Shown: positions 17,479 through 26,659 of the stretch, in pieces | Layout of the letters: every line of letters begins with the position of its first letter | Numbering within the stretch: the stretch's first letter is position 1 | Origin: a virus | Virus record (IMG/VR): IMGVR_UViG_3300021197_000634 | Span: 1 to 37,811 of that record | DNA length: 37,811 nucleotides | Direction: 5' to 3' (one strand) | Program-made: the position numbers and the translations under genes | Notes under the pieces: generated by a model | Databases searched by the model: none | Told to the model about the DNA's origin: nothing | The model's input: the letters and a program-made list of their open reading frames with translations, nothing else

Positions 17479-18056
17479 GACCCACAGAGTTTCTCAGTAC
17501 CCACCAAGAAGTTCTTGAGCTTTGTAATCATAGCGTTGATAGCTGTGATGTCGCCAGTTGCTGTAATAGCAGAAGCCTGGAACTCAATCAAGTCTAGGTA
17601 TGCACGAGCTTTGATGTACTTCTGAGAAGCAACCTCTGTGATATCGCAATCGCACTGGCAATCAATTACAGACTGAGCGAGAGTGTCGATGTCATTCAAG
17701 ATAGTAGGAATGTACAAATGCGGACGCAATGTGTCAGCACTGTCATTGTTGTACTCTATGCAGTACAGGCCCTCATCAAGCGTTTGAGTCAATGCAGGAA
17801 ATCCTGCTAGCAGAGAAGCTTCTGTAAGGACAAAGGCTTCATTAGCTGTCGTAGAGAAAACGACTCCTGCGGTAGCCCACTCCGTTGTTGAAGGACCTGC
17901 CTCATCAATGCGAAGGACAGTACCACTAGGGCACGCAATGGTGTAGAAGTCATCTGCTTGCGCAAAGTCTGAAGATACACGGGCAAGTTTGAGGCCGGTG
18001 ATGGTAATGTCATCAGCTGCGTCAGTACCGCTAATAGAAAGGTGTAGGTATCCCAT
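17472..18056 (-). CDS. Putative virion protein, 194 aa
   Basis: The best start is the ATG at 18056 (MGYLHLSISGTDAADDITIT). The in-frame ATG at 18092 lies within the stem of a terminator and is rejected. The first ~115 residues are beta-rich. The rest is helical, with a Cys cluster (VIDCQCDCDITEVASQKYIK) and a Cys-containing end (VGTEKLCGSC). The mix of DCQCDCD and terminal Cys could bind metal or form disulphides. A similar Cys-rich helical end is recalled from Bacteroidota phage and prophage structural proteins, but I cannot name the family. It stands between an abundant-looking virion gene and the fibre cassette, so a tail or appendage role is plausible. Confidence 0.72.
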   Translation of the reverse strand: MGYLHLSISGTDAADDITITGLKLARVSSDFAQADDFYTIACPSGTVLRIDEAGPSTTEWATAGVVFSTTANEAFVLTEASLLAGFPALTQTLDEGLYCIEYNNDSADTLRPHLYIPTILNDIDTLAQSVIDCQCDCDITEVASQKYIKARAYLDLIEFQASAITATGDITAINAMITKLKNFLVGTEKLCGSC

Positions 18057-18072
18057 GTTCAGTTTTGATAAT

Positions 18073-18103
18073 AAAAAAGGGAGGAAGCGCAATGCAACCT
18101 CCC
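18073..18103 (-). terminator. Rho-independent terminator after the 247-aa gene
   Basis: On the minus strand GGGAGG (18103-18098) pairs with CCTCCC (18084-18079) and is followed by TTTTTTATT. It lies 24 bp after the stop of the 247-aa gene. Confidence 0.8.
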
Positions 18104-18126
18104 TCTTTCAATGTTTGGGGCTAGTA

Positions 18127-18870
18127 TTAGCTAGCAGTCAAAGAAGCTCCGTCAGCAATCAAGATAGTCACGTGCTCGACATCCTGGTAAGAAGAACCAG
18201 TGTTCTTGTCAAACTTGACATCAGAAACGATTTGCTTAGTCAACACATCGTAGTCAGCACCGACAGCGAGACCGAGGTCAACAAAGACGTTAGGCTCGAT
18301 AACTGGGAAACCAACACGGTTAGTGCGTCCAGCCTTAGTGACTTTAGCGCCAACAAACTCAATCACGTCAGCAGCCTTGATTCCGGCAGTGAGGACAGGA
18401 GCAGTAGTAGCAGCAATCACAGATGCTTCGTTAGCAGCGAGCTTAGCGATAACGTCACCGGGGAAGGTGATAGTCAACACGCCAGCAGACTCAGTGCAAG
18501 TGTAAGCTTTACCGTCACCCACTTCCAACTCAGCACCGTTAATCACGGTAGCGAGAGCAGCAGCAGTAGCAGCGCGGAAAGATTTGCGAGGGAACTGACG
18601 ACGTCCGTTAGAAACGTCAATCAAGGTCACAAACAACTCTTCTCCGGCAGCAACTCCAGTAGTGTCAACAGTAGACACACCAGCAGTAGCGGCAGCGAAA
18701 GCGTTTACAGTGTACCCTTGTGCGGCTGCAAAAGTAGCAGCGTCAGCTGGGGTAGCCATGTCGAGGCCGTAAGCGGCGTCAGCTCCCAACACACGGCCGG
18801 CAGCGTTCTTAGACTCATCCATTGCGGCAGAAGCCTGGACGATGATAAGGGTATCTTTGGTGTTAGCCAT
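18127..18870 (-). CDS. Predicted abundant virion protein, 247 aa
   Basis: The protein is Ala- and Val-rich, with few Cys or Trp, alternating beta strands and small helices, and no membrane segment. It begins MANTKDTLIIVQASAAMDES and ends with VEHVTILIADGASLTAS. Codon choice leans to C-ending and favoured codons (GTC, ATC, AAC, CGT), as in the capsid gene, and the gene is followed by a strong terminator. Both suggest high expression, as for a decoration, head-fibre, tail-tube or trunk protein. No family is recognised. The neighbouring 229-aa connector-type protein favours a tail or neck role. The function is open. Confidence 0.75.
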   Translation of the reverse strand: MANTKDTLIIVQASAAMDESKNAAGRVLGADAAYGLDMATPADAATFAAAQGYTVNAFAAATAGVSTVDTTGVAAGEELFVTLIDVSNGRRQFPRKSFRAATAAALATVINGAELEVGDGKAYTCTESAGVLTITFPGDVIAKLAANEASVIAATTAPVLTAGIKAADVIEFVGAKVTKAGRTNRVGFPVIEPNVFVDLGLAVGADYDVLTKQIVSDVKFDKNTGSSYQDVEHVTILIADGASLTAS

Positions 18871-18891
18871 AAGAGAAATTATTTAGAAAGG

Positions 18892-19581
18892 TTATTCAGA
18901 TTTGAGTTGCTCAGCACTGTTTGTCTGATAGCGGGGAGACTCAATCGCTTCAAGGATATTCTTAACCGCGATATCGACAATCTCCTGGTGGGTATGCTCA
19001 GCCAGCTCACAATCTTGACTCAAAGATAGGTCAACATCTTTCGGTTTCCTAATGTAATCTACCTTTATTCCTTTTAATATAAAACTTTTGGCATCTTGAT
19101 AGACCATAATGTCGTCCTCAGAGAGGGTAGCAAGAGGTGAATCGATGCTAGATTTAGCAAAAGGATTGCGGTTTAGAGAGTGAACTTCGGCGTTATCTAC
19201 AATACGTACAGGTACTTCCATAGTGGCGTCTGCTGCAGTCACATCACTGCAACGGCTAAAGTGTACGTCAGCTCTTAGGTTTACTAAGAACAGGTAGTCA
19301 GCGGGCAAGTCTGCTTGCAACCACTGTGGTGTAGTCTCTGGTATCCAGAAGTCTTCGAAGTTCTGTACAACCAAAGCACGGATGTCATCTAAGCGTTTCT
19401 GAGAGCCTTCAAAGCCCACACGCTTAATATCACCCGTCTGGTGTGCACGCTGCTTTACAAAGCGCTCCTGTGCCCTGTTAAGCCACAAATCAATCTCTTC
19501 TGTCAAGAAGGTATCGTATGCGTTAGCGTTAACACGTTGGAGCCCTTGGTTAAAGGCGTAGTGCATTTCTTGTATTGTCAT
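18892..19581 (-). CDS. Connector/ring-type structural protein, 229 aa
   Basis: The correct start is the ATG at 19581 (MTIQEMHYAFNQGLQRVNAN); the upstream extension to 19665 runs through a terminator and promoter. The first 60 residues are helical and include LTEEIDLWLNRAQERFVKQR, the middle is beta-rich, and the end carries VDYIRKPKDVDLSLSQDCEL followed by AEHTHQEIVDIAVKNILEAI. The combination 'EI..WL..AQERFVK' and 'Y.RKP........C.L....H.EIVD.AV..IL' is recalled from a structural family conserved in Bacteroidota phages, including crAss-like ones, probably a head-tail or tail ring protein. It has its own promoter with the -7 element 4 bp from the ATG. Confidence 0.78.
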   Translation of the reverse strand: MTIQEMHYAFNQGLQRVNANAYDTFLTEEIDLWLNRAQERFVKQRAHQTGDIKRVGFEGSQKRLDDIRALVVQNFEDFWIPETTPQWLQADLPADYLFLVNLRADVHFSRCSDVTAADATMEVPVRIVDNAEVHSLNRNPFAKSSIDSPLATLSEDDIMVYQDAKSFILKGIKVDYIRKPKDVDLSLSQDCELAEHTHQEIVDIAVKNILEAIESPRYQTNSAEQLKSE

Positions 19582-19585
19582 GTTG

Positions 19586-19617
19586 TAAAGGTATGAAAAG
19601 TAGGGGAGACTACCAAA
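19586..19617 (-). promoter_or_regulatory. Promoter for the 229-aa gene, fused to a terminator
   Basis: On the minus strand TTTGG (19617-19613) and TACCTTTA (19593-19586) leave 20 bp between TTG and the -7 element. The -7 element ends 4 bp before the ATG, predicting a leaderless mRNA. The TTTGG lies at the apex of the preceding terminator hairpin. Confidence 0.72.
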
Positions 19618-19625
19618 GCCTCCCC
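19597..19625 (-). terminator. Terminator after the tailspike gene
   Basis: On the minus strand GGGGAGGCT, loop TTGGT and AGTCTCCCC form a 9-bp stem followed by TACTTTTC. It starts 9 bp after the tailspike stop. The U-tract is interrupted, so termination may be partial. Confidence 0.7.
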
Positions 19626-19633
19626 TCTTTCGA

Positions 19634-22600
19634 TTAGGACAATCCTGAGATTGATACGTTCTCAATGTCGTTAGACTGCATGCTCAAGAGGTTAAGCTTG
19701 GTGTAGTTCTGGTCAGCAGGCATTACTTGGTTACGAATCATGTTAGAGAATGAGTCGTTCGTACCATCACCCATGAGGTAAACCTGAGTTGCCGAAGCAG
19801 AAGTCAGGTTGTTGCGAGAGAAGCCCGAGTTGTTGTAGCTCGTGTGGGAGGGACGGTACGTGTTGCCGACTTTGTAGTCGTTCACCCAACCGACCGGGTC
19901 CGTAATCATCATCTCAATCTCAGTGCTGTTAGGCATGCCCGCGCCACGTTCAAGCGTCGTGGTGACGAACGAGGCAACCTTGCCATGGAAGCTACGGTTA
20001 GTGCCGCGACCACCAATGTTCATCGAACCAGTGACGGAGCGGTCCATGCGGCCACCAGTGGTGCTCCACGTTCCCCACCCTTGAGCCGTTGGGTTAGGAT
20101 TGAAGTTCCATCCCGAGCCGGTGTTGAACATCAAACGGATGTCGAAGGCAGCAGCCAAGTTGGTTGCAGTGGCGTTGGTTCCGCTGAGGCGAGTGCCGTT
20201 GAAGCCAACGTAGACGCCGTTCCAAGAACCAGCGCTCACTCTGGCGAGGAGGTACTCGTTACGAGCGCCATCGCGTCCCCAACCGAAGTACAGGTTCCTA
20301 CCTGAGTCTATTCTGAGGTAGATGTTGTCGTCCGTGCTGCCGGCGCCCTCTCCAATGTTCCAGATGTGCTGGTTGGAGTTGTTCCCATCAGGTGAGAACA
20401 CGATAGTCGTAGCCCAAGGACGGGCAGCAATGTCACTAGAGGTGTTGCCAGCCGTGCCGGGAGCAGACGTGGTGACACTCTGATAGTCCATCAACATCGG
20501 GTTGTAGTAGAGGGAGTTACTAATCATCTCTGCCCGCTCGGAGGAACCAGAGAAGTCTACTGCCTTAGTCCAAGAGGTCGCGTTCTGACTGACATCGTTA
20601 GTTGGGTCGTTAGTAACGTTAAGCGTAATCGTTCCAGTATCGCTACCAAAATCGTTTGCCTTAGTCACGTTCAACACATGTTGGATGTCAACAGCGTCTG
20701 TAATAGTCTCCGCAGTACCAATAATAGCAAAGCCGTTATCAGCGTATCCAGTGGGAACTCCTGTAACGTTGTACGTGTTGGTGTCACCTTGTGGCTTGTA
20801 CTGAATGTTTACTGCACTTCCTTCGCCGATGGTGTAGGTGATGTCGGTAAACGTTGGCGCGTAGTTAGCGTCAGTGTCTGTTCCCTTCTCATTCCACACA
20901 ACGTTGATAGAGTTACCAAACACACCTCCTTGTGGAGCAGCAGTACCGTTGTTCACGAAGCTCGTGTCAGGGTGATAGAACTGTGTGCTAGTAGTGTCAT
21001 CTGCGTAAGTGATAGCAGTAGCTGTACCAGAACCGCCTTCAACGCCGTCGATAAACTGCGCTTCTTCCAAGGTCGTGAACAGTGGGTACTCGTAGTTACC
21101 ATCTGGAGATTCAATGTACCACCATCCTGTGATGTTAGCACCTTCTTCAGCGGCAGACATATCATACTTAGTCAACGCAGGAATACGTGAAGCAGCGTGG
21201 TTGTCTTCGTTTGAACCGATAAAAATCTTCTGAGCTGTTCCGTCAAAAGGAATAACCTTTGTAGCCATCAACACGTTGTCTGTCTCGTGCCACATCTCAA
21301 GCGTGTTATCCAGCTTGTAGCGGAAAGAGATAAGGCCAAGGTTAACGCTTGCTGTGCCGTATCCAATGTCAGTGCCGTTACCATTCGGGTCATAGCTCTT
21401 AGCTGCGGCAGTGTTCCACGTCCAATCAACTCCCCCGTTTGTAACAGACTTAAGAATCTCTGTGGTCGTGTACTTCAACGGACTAGTCAACATGTCTTCT
21501 GCATTGCTCTGTCCCGTAGCTGTACCAGAGTACCCGAATCCAATAGTCTCACTTCTACCGAAGTAATCCATGTTAAGGGTAATCTTCTCACCGGGGCTGA
21601 TGCTCATGCGAGAGCGGATAACAGTAGACTCCTCGAGTCCGCCAGCCCACTCACCATCAAGGTTATCATCCTCATCGGCAACAACCTCCCAAGTCTCAGT
21701 ACGCTCAGTCATTACAGGGAAAGAGCCTTGGTTAAAGGCAGCCCACTGAATCATAACAGAGGTGCCAGAAATAGTATCGTTAGACTTAGCAATCAACGAG
21801 TAACCTCCAGATACAATCTCGAACAAGTACAAGTACCCGTCTTGACCAAACCTAATAGCAACCTGTCCGTTAGGCATAGCATACTCTCCGGAAATATTTC
21901 CGTTTGCAGTAACGGTGATTCCGCTAGATTGAGATTGACTCCAGCTTGTTGCTTCACCTGATAGGTTACCGTTGAGGAAGAATCCTTGACTCCAGTTAGA
22001 CGCTAGCAGAGCGTCGGTACCAGACTGGGTTGCCTCAGCAGCACCCCAAAGTCCAATCATAAAGTCTATCTCAGGCGTAAGAGTCCAAATAAACTCATGC
22101 CCTTTCTCTAATGCTTCACCATTATAGAAGGGATTGAAGGCTCTATAAGTGTTTCCAATTATAGCTTGGTTAATTTGCGTTCCTGCTTGGCTTCCGTAAG
22201 AGATGTACCAGTTGTTTGCGATAGCGGGCAGGCTACCACCACTAGAACTATCACCGTTGACACCTACCTCAGAGACAAGGAAAGACTTGTAGTCAATCAA
22301 GCTCATGTTGAACGCAGCGTTAAGGCTGTTGTTAGCAGAGGCAAGGTCGTTACCCGCAACTGCTCCATTGATGCAGACGTTACCGTGTGCCAATCCTCTC
22401 AGTTGAATACGGTCAGTAGACTTTTCAATAATCTCAATCTTACCGTTAACAATGTTAGATTGCAACTGGTTGATAGAGTAAGAGTTGATAGCTGTACCAC
22501 CAACACCCTCGTGCAACGTGACAGTTTGCTTAAGCGTGTCCACAACTACGTCCAAGTCTGGAACCTGCATGATGTGGTTGCTGAATGGCAACTCATTGAA

Positions 22601-25075
22601 GTTTCCTTGCAGTGGCGGCTTAATAGCCTTGTATGTAATAGACTGGTAAGAGTTGTCACCAAAGGACATCCGCAAGTTAGTCACGTCTACTTCTGTCAGG
22701 TCAATAGCGTAGTCCTGTCCAATAAAGCCAACGTCGTCTACCTTGATGATGTTCTTGTCGTTGTCGGGCAAAGCGCCTACAGCACTAGTGACAAGGAATC
22801 CAACCTTCTCAGTGTTAGAACCGAGACCGGTGTAGTGCACCTGTGTGTCGAGAATCTCAGCAATAAAGCGGAACGCTGGGTTCAAGCTAATGCTAGTACC
22901 AAGCAAGTTGTACGCCTCGTTAATCTGGATGGACGCCTTAGCATCACCAGTGTTACCGATGCCGTTCAACGCACTACGGTTGTTATCGTAGAGACCACAG
23001 TCACGGAGAGTAGCGTTAGCTGAGCCCCAAGCACAGAAGCCTGCGTTCCAGTTACCGTTTACTTCGTTCTGTGAGAACTTGTTGTTGATACCGCCGATGC
23101 AGAGAAGACCGTTGTTCGCGTTGTACGAACTGATGTTCATAGATGAGGTGATGTTCTGAGAACCCCCAGATGCACCAGCTGCAATGTAGATACCAGACTC
23201 GATGTTCTGAGTAGCCACGTTACGCGTAACAAACCCAAATCCTCCGATACCACAGTCTTGGATACGGAAGCCACGGAGGTTGTTAGTAGCTGAGTTACCT
23301 ACCACACGAACAATCGTGCTGTTCTCCAAGCGCATGGCACCACCATTAGAGGCGTGTGTTCCTGCGTAGAAAGCCTGCAAGTCAGCAGCGTCAGAGTCGT
23401 AGCCGAGTACACCAGAGGTAGCGCTGTCAAGCACAGTGTGCAATGCAGTACCATCCCATCCGTTGTTCTCAAACGTACAGTCATCAATCTCAACCCTAGC
23501 CAAACTACGGAGGTGCAATCCATAACCACCGGCATTCTTAAACGTAATGTTCTTGAACTTCAGAGTCTTGGTAGCGTCAGTCCCCACAAAAGTTACAAGG
23601 CTGCCATTAGTAGAGTTGTACTGGCTGTACTGGATAGTAGAACCAAACGCACCTGTAATAGACAAAGACTTGCTAGATGGAATGACAATGTCGCTAGTAA
23701 TAGAGAAGACACCATCAATAAAAATAGAGTCACCGTCTGATGCTGCAGCAATAGCCGTCTCCAAAGTGTGGAAAGGGTACAATGCAGAACCGTTGCGAGT
23801 GTCGCTTACAAACCCAGCCTTGACGTAGATGTCGTAGGTGTTGAGTGAAGAAGCCTCGATAGCGGCGTTAGTCGCAGCCTTAACGGGGATGTGGTCGTAC
23901 GCAACAGTAGTGGCGTTGTAGATAATCATGTCACCGTACTCGTAGTCTACACCATCGTAGGTGCCAGACACAGAGACCCGGTAGAATGCGCCGTTTACTT
24001 CGCTACCTGTGAGCGTAATGTCAGGAGTGTTAGTGTCAGCATCCCAAGCACCTTGGTACTCAGAGCCTGATACCAACGCGTCGAGCGACTCTTGGTAGGC
24101 AAGGAACTTGTCAGTAAACAAGCGGTTACGTACAGAAGTCTGGTAACGCGCTACTCCATTAGCTAGAGTGTCCCCCTCACAAACAAGGAGAAGTCCCTGC
24201 TTAACTTCCTGGTTATCCACGGTTGCTACCTTGTAAATAGATGCGTGGTTGGTAGGCCCCGCCTCAATATCAAGAGGGTGGTCAAAGTACCAAGACAAGT
24301 CTTCGTTAACGTTGATACCGTCGTGAGACAAGTACTGAACGTAAACAAGGGTGCCGTCTACAGACAGCTCGTACTTGAGTCGCTGTGTAGCAGGGACCTG
24401 TTCTGCAACACGGGTAGTGATACCTACACCAGAGATGTTGAACGGGAAGAAGTTGTCTCCGTCGTATGCAATAGATGTGTCGTCAACAGGCTGCCCTCCC
24501 AAGGGTACTGTGCCGTAGTCGCCAAACACACGTGACGTAGGCTGAATCAATCCTTCACCGGGAGCTTGGTTAGCTGTGTCGGACTGGTCCTTCATAGCAC
24601 CCCATACTGGGAAGAGGTTGTGGTTCTTAGTAAAGTCCTTGAAGTAAATGTTAGCAGCACCTGAGCTAATCTTGTGCTGGTCTCCCAAGTGGTAAGAGTT
24701 CAGTGTAGTCTGGATAGCCTTCTTAGCCTCAAGCCTGTCAGTGTCAGGATTGTACGTGAAGTACTCGGTGAGGGTAGGCTTTGTAATGAGGGCTTGGATG
24801 TGTGCAATAACTGCAGTACGGTCCATTCCAAGGTCATTCACAAGACGCTGTCCATTCTCGTCATCAATACGGTTGATGTTCAGCTTCTTAAAGAACCTAC
24901 GGAAATTGACGTCTGAGCCTTTCTCAAACAATACGTTACTACTAATGACAATTCGATTAGCAAGAGTAGGGTGCTCTGCTACTGTGAGATTACCAATAGC
25001 CTTGGCAGACACGTTACTTCCATCGAAGTGTACGAGCCCTGATACAAGGTCTGAATAGATTTTAATTCGTGCCAT
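19634..25075 (-). CDS. Giant tailspike with beta-helix and lectin-like domains, 1813 aa
   Basis: The N-terminal ~400 residues (MARIKIYSDLVSGLVHFDGS) are probably the virion attachment part. Residues about 418-820 are a right-handed parallel beta-helix of the pectate-lyase type. They start with TRNGSALYPFHTLETAIAAA and GDSIFIDGVFSI, and have repeated turns such as FKNITFKNAGGYGLHLRSLA and VEIDDCTFENNG. Such domains bind or cleave polysaccharide in tailspikes. Several beta-sandwich segments follow (about 930-1390), then an Ig/cadherin-like unit (about 1400-1490, FTDITYTIGEGSAVNI). A C-terminal LamG/ConA-like module (about 1500-1813) carries WATTIVFSPDGNNSNQHIWN and RSFHGKVASFVTTTLERG. The C-terminal module resembles one often seen in marine phage fibres. 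Its DNA looks richer in GC than the rest, which suggests recent exchange. No catalytic residues can be assigned. Confidence 0.82.
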   Translation of the reverse strand: MARIKIYSDLVSGLVHFDGSNVSAKAIGNLTVAEHPTLANRIVISSNVLFEKGSDVNFRRFFKKLNINRIDDENGQRLVNDLGMDRTAVIAHIQALITKPTLTEYFTYNPDTDRLEAKKAIQTTLNSYHLGDQHKISSGAANIYFKDFTKNHNLFPVWGAMKDQSDTANQAPGEGLIQPTSRVFGDYGTVPLGGQPVDDTSIAYDGDNFFPFNISGVGITTRVAEQVPATQRLKYELSVDGTLVYVQYLSHDGINVNEDLSWYFDHPLDIEAGPTNHASIYKVATVDNQEVKQGLLLVCEGDTLANGVARYQTSVRNRLFTDKFLAYQESLDALVSGSEYQGAWDADTNTPDITLTGSEVNGAFYRVSVSGTYDGVDYEYGDMIIYNATTVAYDHIPVKAATNAAIEASSLNTYDIYVKAGFVSDTRNGSALYPFHTLETAIAAASDGDSIFIDGVFSITSDIVIPSSKSLSITGAFGSTIQYSQYNSTNGSLVTFVGTDATKTLKFKNITFKNAGGYGLHLRSLARVEIDDCTFENNGWDGTALHTVLDSATSGVLGYDSDAADLQAFYAGTHASNGGAMRLENSTIVRVVGNSATNNLRGFRIQDCGIGGFGFVTRNVATQNIESGIYIAAGASGGSQNITSSMNISSYNANNGLLCIGGINNKFSQNEVNGNWNAGFCAWGSANATLRDCGLYDNNRSALNGIGNTGDAKASIQINEAYNLLGTSISLNPAFRFIAEILDTQVHYTGLGSNTEKVGFLVTSAVGALPDNDKNIIKVDDVGFIGQDYAIDLTEVDVTNLRMSFGDNSYQSITYKAIKPPLQGNFNELPFSNHIMQVPDLDVVVDTLKQTVTLHEGVGGTAINSYSINQLQSNIVNGKIEIIEKSTDRIQLRGLAHGNVCINGAVAGNDLASANNSLNAAFNMSLIDYKSFLVSEVGVNGDSSSGGSLPAIANNWYISYGSQAGTQINQAIIGNTYRAFNPFYNGEALEKGHEFIWTLTPEIDFMIGLWGAAEATQSGTDALLASNWSQGFFLNGNLSGEATSWSQSQSSGITVTANGNISGEYAMPNGQVAIRFGQDGYLYLFEIVSGGYSLIAKSNDTISGTSVMIQWAAFNQGSFPVMTERTETWEVVADEDDNLDGEWAGGLEESTVIRSRMSISPGEKITLNMDYFGRSETIGFGYSGTATGQSNAEDMLTSPLKYTTTEILKSVTNGGVDWTWNTAAAKSYDPNGNGTDIGYGTASVNLGLISFRYKLDNTLEMWHETDNVLMATKVIPFDGTAQKIFIGSNEDNHAASRIPALTKYDMSAAEEGANITGWWYIESPDGNYEYPLFTTLEEAQFIDGVEGGSGTATAITYADDTTSTQFYHPDTSFVNNGTAAPQGGVFGNSINVVWNEKGTDTDANYAPTFTDITYTIGEGSAVNIQYKPQGDTNTYNVTGVPTGYADNGFAIIGTAETITDAVDIQHVLNVTKANDFGSDTGTITLNVTNDPTNDVSQNATSWTKAVDFSGSSERAEMISNSLYYNPMLMDYQSVTTSAPGTAGNTSSDIAARPWATTIVFSPDGNNSNQHIWNIGEGAGSTDDNIYLRIDSGRNLYFGWGRDGARNEYLLARVSAGSWNGVYVGFNGTRLSGTNATATNLAAAFDIRLMFNTGSGWNFNPNPTAQGWGTWSTTGGRMDRSVTGSMNIGGRGTNRSFHGKVASFVTTTLERGAGMPNSTEIEMMITDPVGWVNDYKVGNTYRPSHTSYNNSGFSRNNLTSASATQVYLMGDGTNDSFSNMIRNQVMPADQNYTKLNLLSMQSNDIENVSISGLS

Positions 25076-25081
25076 AATAGA

Positions 25082-25756
25082 TTATGTGAAAAGGTACCAT
25101 GCGAAGCCGGCCACAAAGAGGTCGCCTGCAACAGTAGAGTTAACTTGAAGACAGACGCTTACTGGCGAAGTGTCTTCGATAAAGAAAGAGAGCGAAGGGT
25201 TGAGTACATAGTCAATCTCTGCCCCTTGGGTGAGAGTACCGGCCACGTCTTCAATGAAGGTGATGTCTCCGTTACCCTGCGTAATTTTAAGACGGACACT
25301 TAGCTCTGCATTGTCCTCATCAGGATTAAACCGAAGAGCAGCACGGAAGTCTCCGTAAGCAGACTCAGTCAGTCCCCCCAACAACAATCCGTAAGGGTCA
25401 GCCTGTGTACCAGAACCTCCAACGCCTACAGCGTTAGCATCAACCATAGCCTGCGGACGTTGGTCAATGATACCATCGGCACTAGGTGTCAGGTTTACAT
25501 CGAGCCAAACGTTGGCATCATCGTCAGTAATTTCGGTAAGTGTACCTGTTGCGGTACTGTCTGTAAACGCGTCGTTCACAATAGCAAAGTAGCCCTTGGC
25601 TGCGCTAATGTTATCGAGCGTGTCCTGCTGGTTGAATAAGAGGTCCCCGTCGGCACCTGCAATAATCTCCCGAGCTAGGTTGGCTTCTTGTGGGTCATCA
25701 AAGTAAATGGGTCTCCCCTTATACATGACCTTAGCCTTTGTTGTGCGTCTGCCCAT
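25082..25756 (-). CDS. Structural protein upstream of the tailspike, 224 aa
   Basis: The protein begins basic (MGRRTTKAKVMYKGRPIYFD) and continues with a helical patch (DPQEANLAREIIAGADGDLL), a long acidic beta-rich middle (DDDANVWLDVNLTPSADGII) and a beta-rich C-terminus ending FVAGFAWYLFT. I do not recognise the family. It shares the transcript with the giant tailspike, 6 bp downstream, and has its own promoter. It could be the adaptor that joins the spike to the virion, or a minor head/tail protein. The N-terminal basic arm and beta-sandwich body would suit an adaptor. That is inference. Confidence 0.72.
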   Translation of the reverse strand: MGRRTTKAKVMYKGRPIYFDDPQEANLAREIIAGADGDLLFNQQDTLDNISAAKGYFAIVNDAFTDSTATGTLTEITDDDANVWLDVNLTPSADGIIDQRPQAMVDANAVGVGGSGTQADPYGLLLGGLTESAYGDFRAALRFNPDEDNAELSVRLKITQGNGDITFIEDVAGTLTQGAEIDYVLNPSLSFFIEDTSPVSVCLQVNSTVAGDLFVAGFAWYLFT

Positions 25757-25795
25757 AGCTGTGGTTTTAGTAAGATTTAGAAATTTCCGTAGGAG

Positions 25796-25827
25796 CTAAG
25801 GTACGAAAAAAGGGGCCCCGAACCAAA
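25796..25827 (-). promoter_or_regulatory. Promoter for the 224-aa and tailspike genes, fused to a terminator
   Basis: On the minus strand TTTGG (25827-25823) and TACCTTAG (25803-25796) leave a 20-bp spacer between TTG and the -7 element. The TTTGG is the hairpin loop of the terminator. The predicted leader is about 35 nt. Confidence 0.65.
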
Positions 25828-25837
25828 TCGAAACCCC
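25806..25837 (-). terminator. Terminator after the 263-aa gene
   Basis: On the minus strand GGGGTTTCGA, loop TTTGGT and TCGGGGCCCC form a 10-bp stem with three G:T pairs. A run of six T follows. It begins about 25 bp after the stop. Confidence 0.82.
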
Positions 25838-25863
25838 TTCCTTCATTTATATCTATAGGACTA

Positions 25864-26655
25864 TCAGCTAAAAGCTTTCAACTTTGCTTGGATGTCCAAC
25901 AACATAGAGCTGTTCTTCTTGCTCTTCAAGAATCGGATAGCTTGTTCCATGTCGTCTCCGAGAGCCTCGTCTCCGAACAGGAATGTATTACCGCTCTTAC
26001 GAAGCACTCCGCACTCAATGCAGTCCCAGATAAAGGAGACAGTCTCGAGGTTCTTGTCAGTAGTAACGCGGATGAACTCAGATGCATCAGCTTCAAGCAA
26101 GTCCTCCAACTCCAACTCAATCTGCTGTGCAGACAAGCCTTGTGTTTGAGTACCGTAAGCCTTGAGAACCTGCACTGCACGCTCTGCGTCGTCAGACAAC
26201 AAGATGAGTTGCTTGTAGGCGTCTTTGCGCAAACGTGTACCAGACACTGCTGCGGCTTCTTCTTTCTGTGGGTCACTGATGTAGTAACGTCCCTTAGAAG
26301 AGTTCTCTTGGTCAGACACGTGTGGGTGTTGTGACACAAACTTGAACTTAATGTAGTCCATCACGTTGATGGGGTTACCTTCTTCGTCGGTTGCAATGTT
26401 CAACTCTACGCCCTGTGCAGGTACGTCGACGGTAAGGTTGGCGTAAAAGCGCTTAGCCTCACGAGACCAAGTAGGGTCTGTAGGAGAAATACCAAGAACT
26501 TCGGGGAGCCACTTCTTCTGCTCTGCGATTGTCAATCCTTTAAGGATGTCACCGCCTTTTAGGTAAACTGAACCAATGCGTCGCTTGGCGTCTACGTAAA
26601 CATCGTCAGGCAAATTAGTAGTATTTGGCCGACGGTAAATGAATACACTCTTCAT
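25864..26655 (-). CDS. Conserved crAss-like structural protein, 263 aa
   Basis: The opening (MKSVFIYRRPNTTNLPDDVY followed by VDAKRRIGSVYLKGGDILKG) and the section KKWLPEVLGISPTDPTWSRE, AKRFYANLTVDVPAQGVELN, then INVMDYIKFKFVSQHPHVSD follow a pattern I recall from a conserved gene placed after the capsid gene in crAss-like phages. In that pattern an 'R-R-I-G' stretch is followed by 'GL...E...LP..LG....D..W', 'Y..N....VP..G..L' and 'DYI.F.F...HP.V'. The last third is helical and acidic. No enzyme motif is seen, and I infer a capsid-associated or neck structural role. It has its own promoter and a terminator on either side, so its dose may be set separately. Confidence 0.75.
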   Translation of the reverse strand: MKSVFIYRRPNTTNLPDDVYVDAKRRIGSVYLKGGDILKGLTIAEQKKWLPEVLGISPTDPTWSREAKRFYANLTVDVPAQGVELNIATDEEGNPINVMDYIKFKFVSQHPHVSDQENSSKGRYYISDPQKEEAAAVSGTRLRKDAYKQLILLSDDAERAVQVLKAYGTQTQGLSAQQIELELEDLLEADASEFIRVTTDKNLETVSFIWDCIECGVLRKSGNTFLFGDEALGDDMEQAIRFLKSKKNSSMLLDIQAKLKAFS

Positions 26656-26659
26656 GAAA

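Noticed and set aside
18057-18092. Longer N-terminus for the 194-aa protein
   Set aside because: The added 12 codons lie in a terminator stem and U-tract.
19582-19665. Longer N-terminus for the 229-aa protein
   Set aside because: The added 28 codons cross the terminator hairpin and the promoter; the ATG at 19581 is the plausible start.
22166-23023. 285-aa plus-strand open frame
   Set aside because: It is antisense to the beta-helix part of the tailspike and has no motif.
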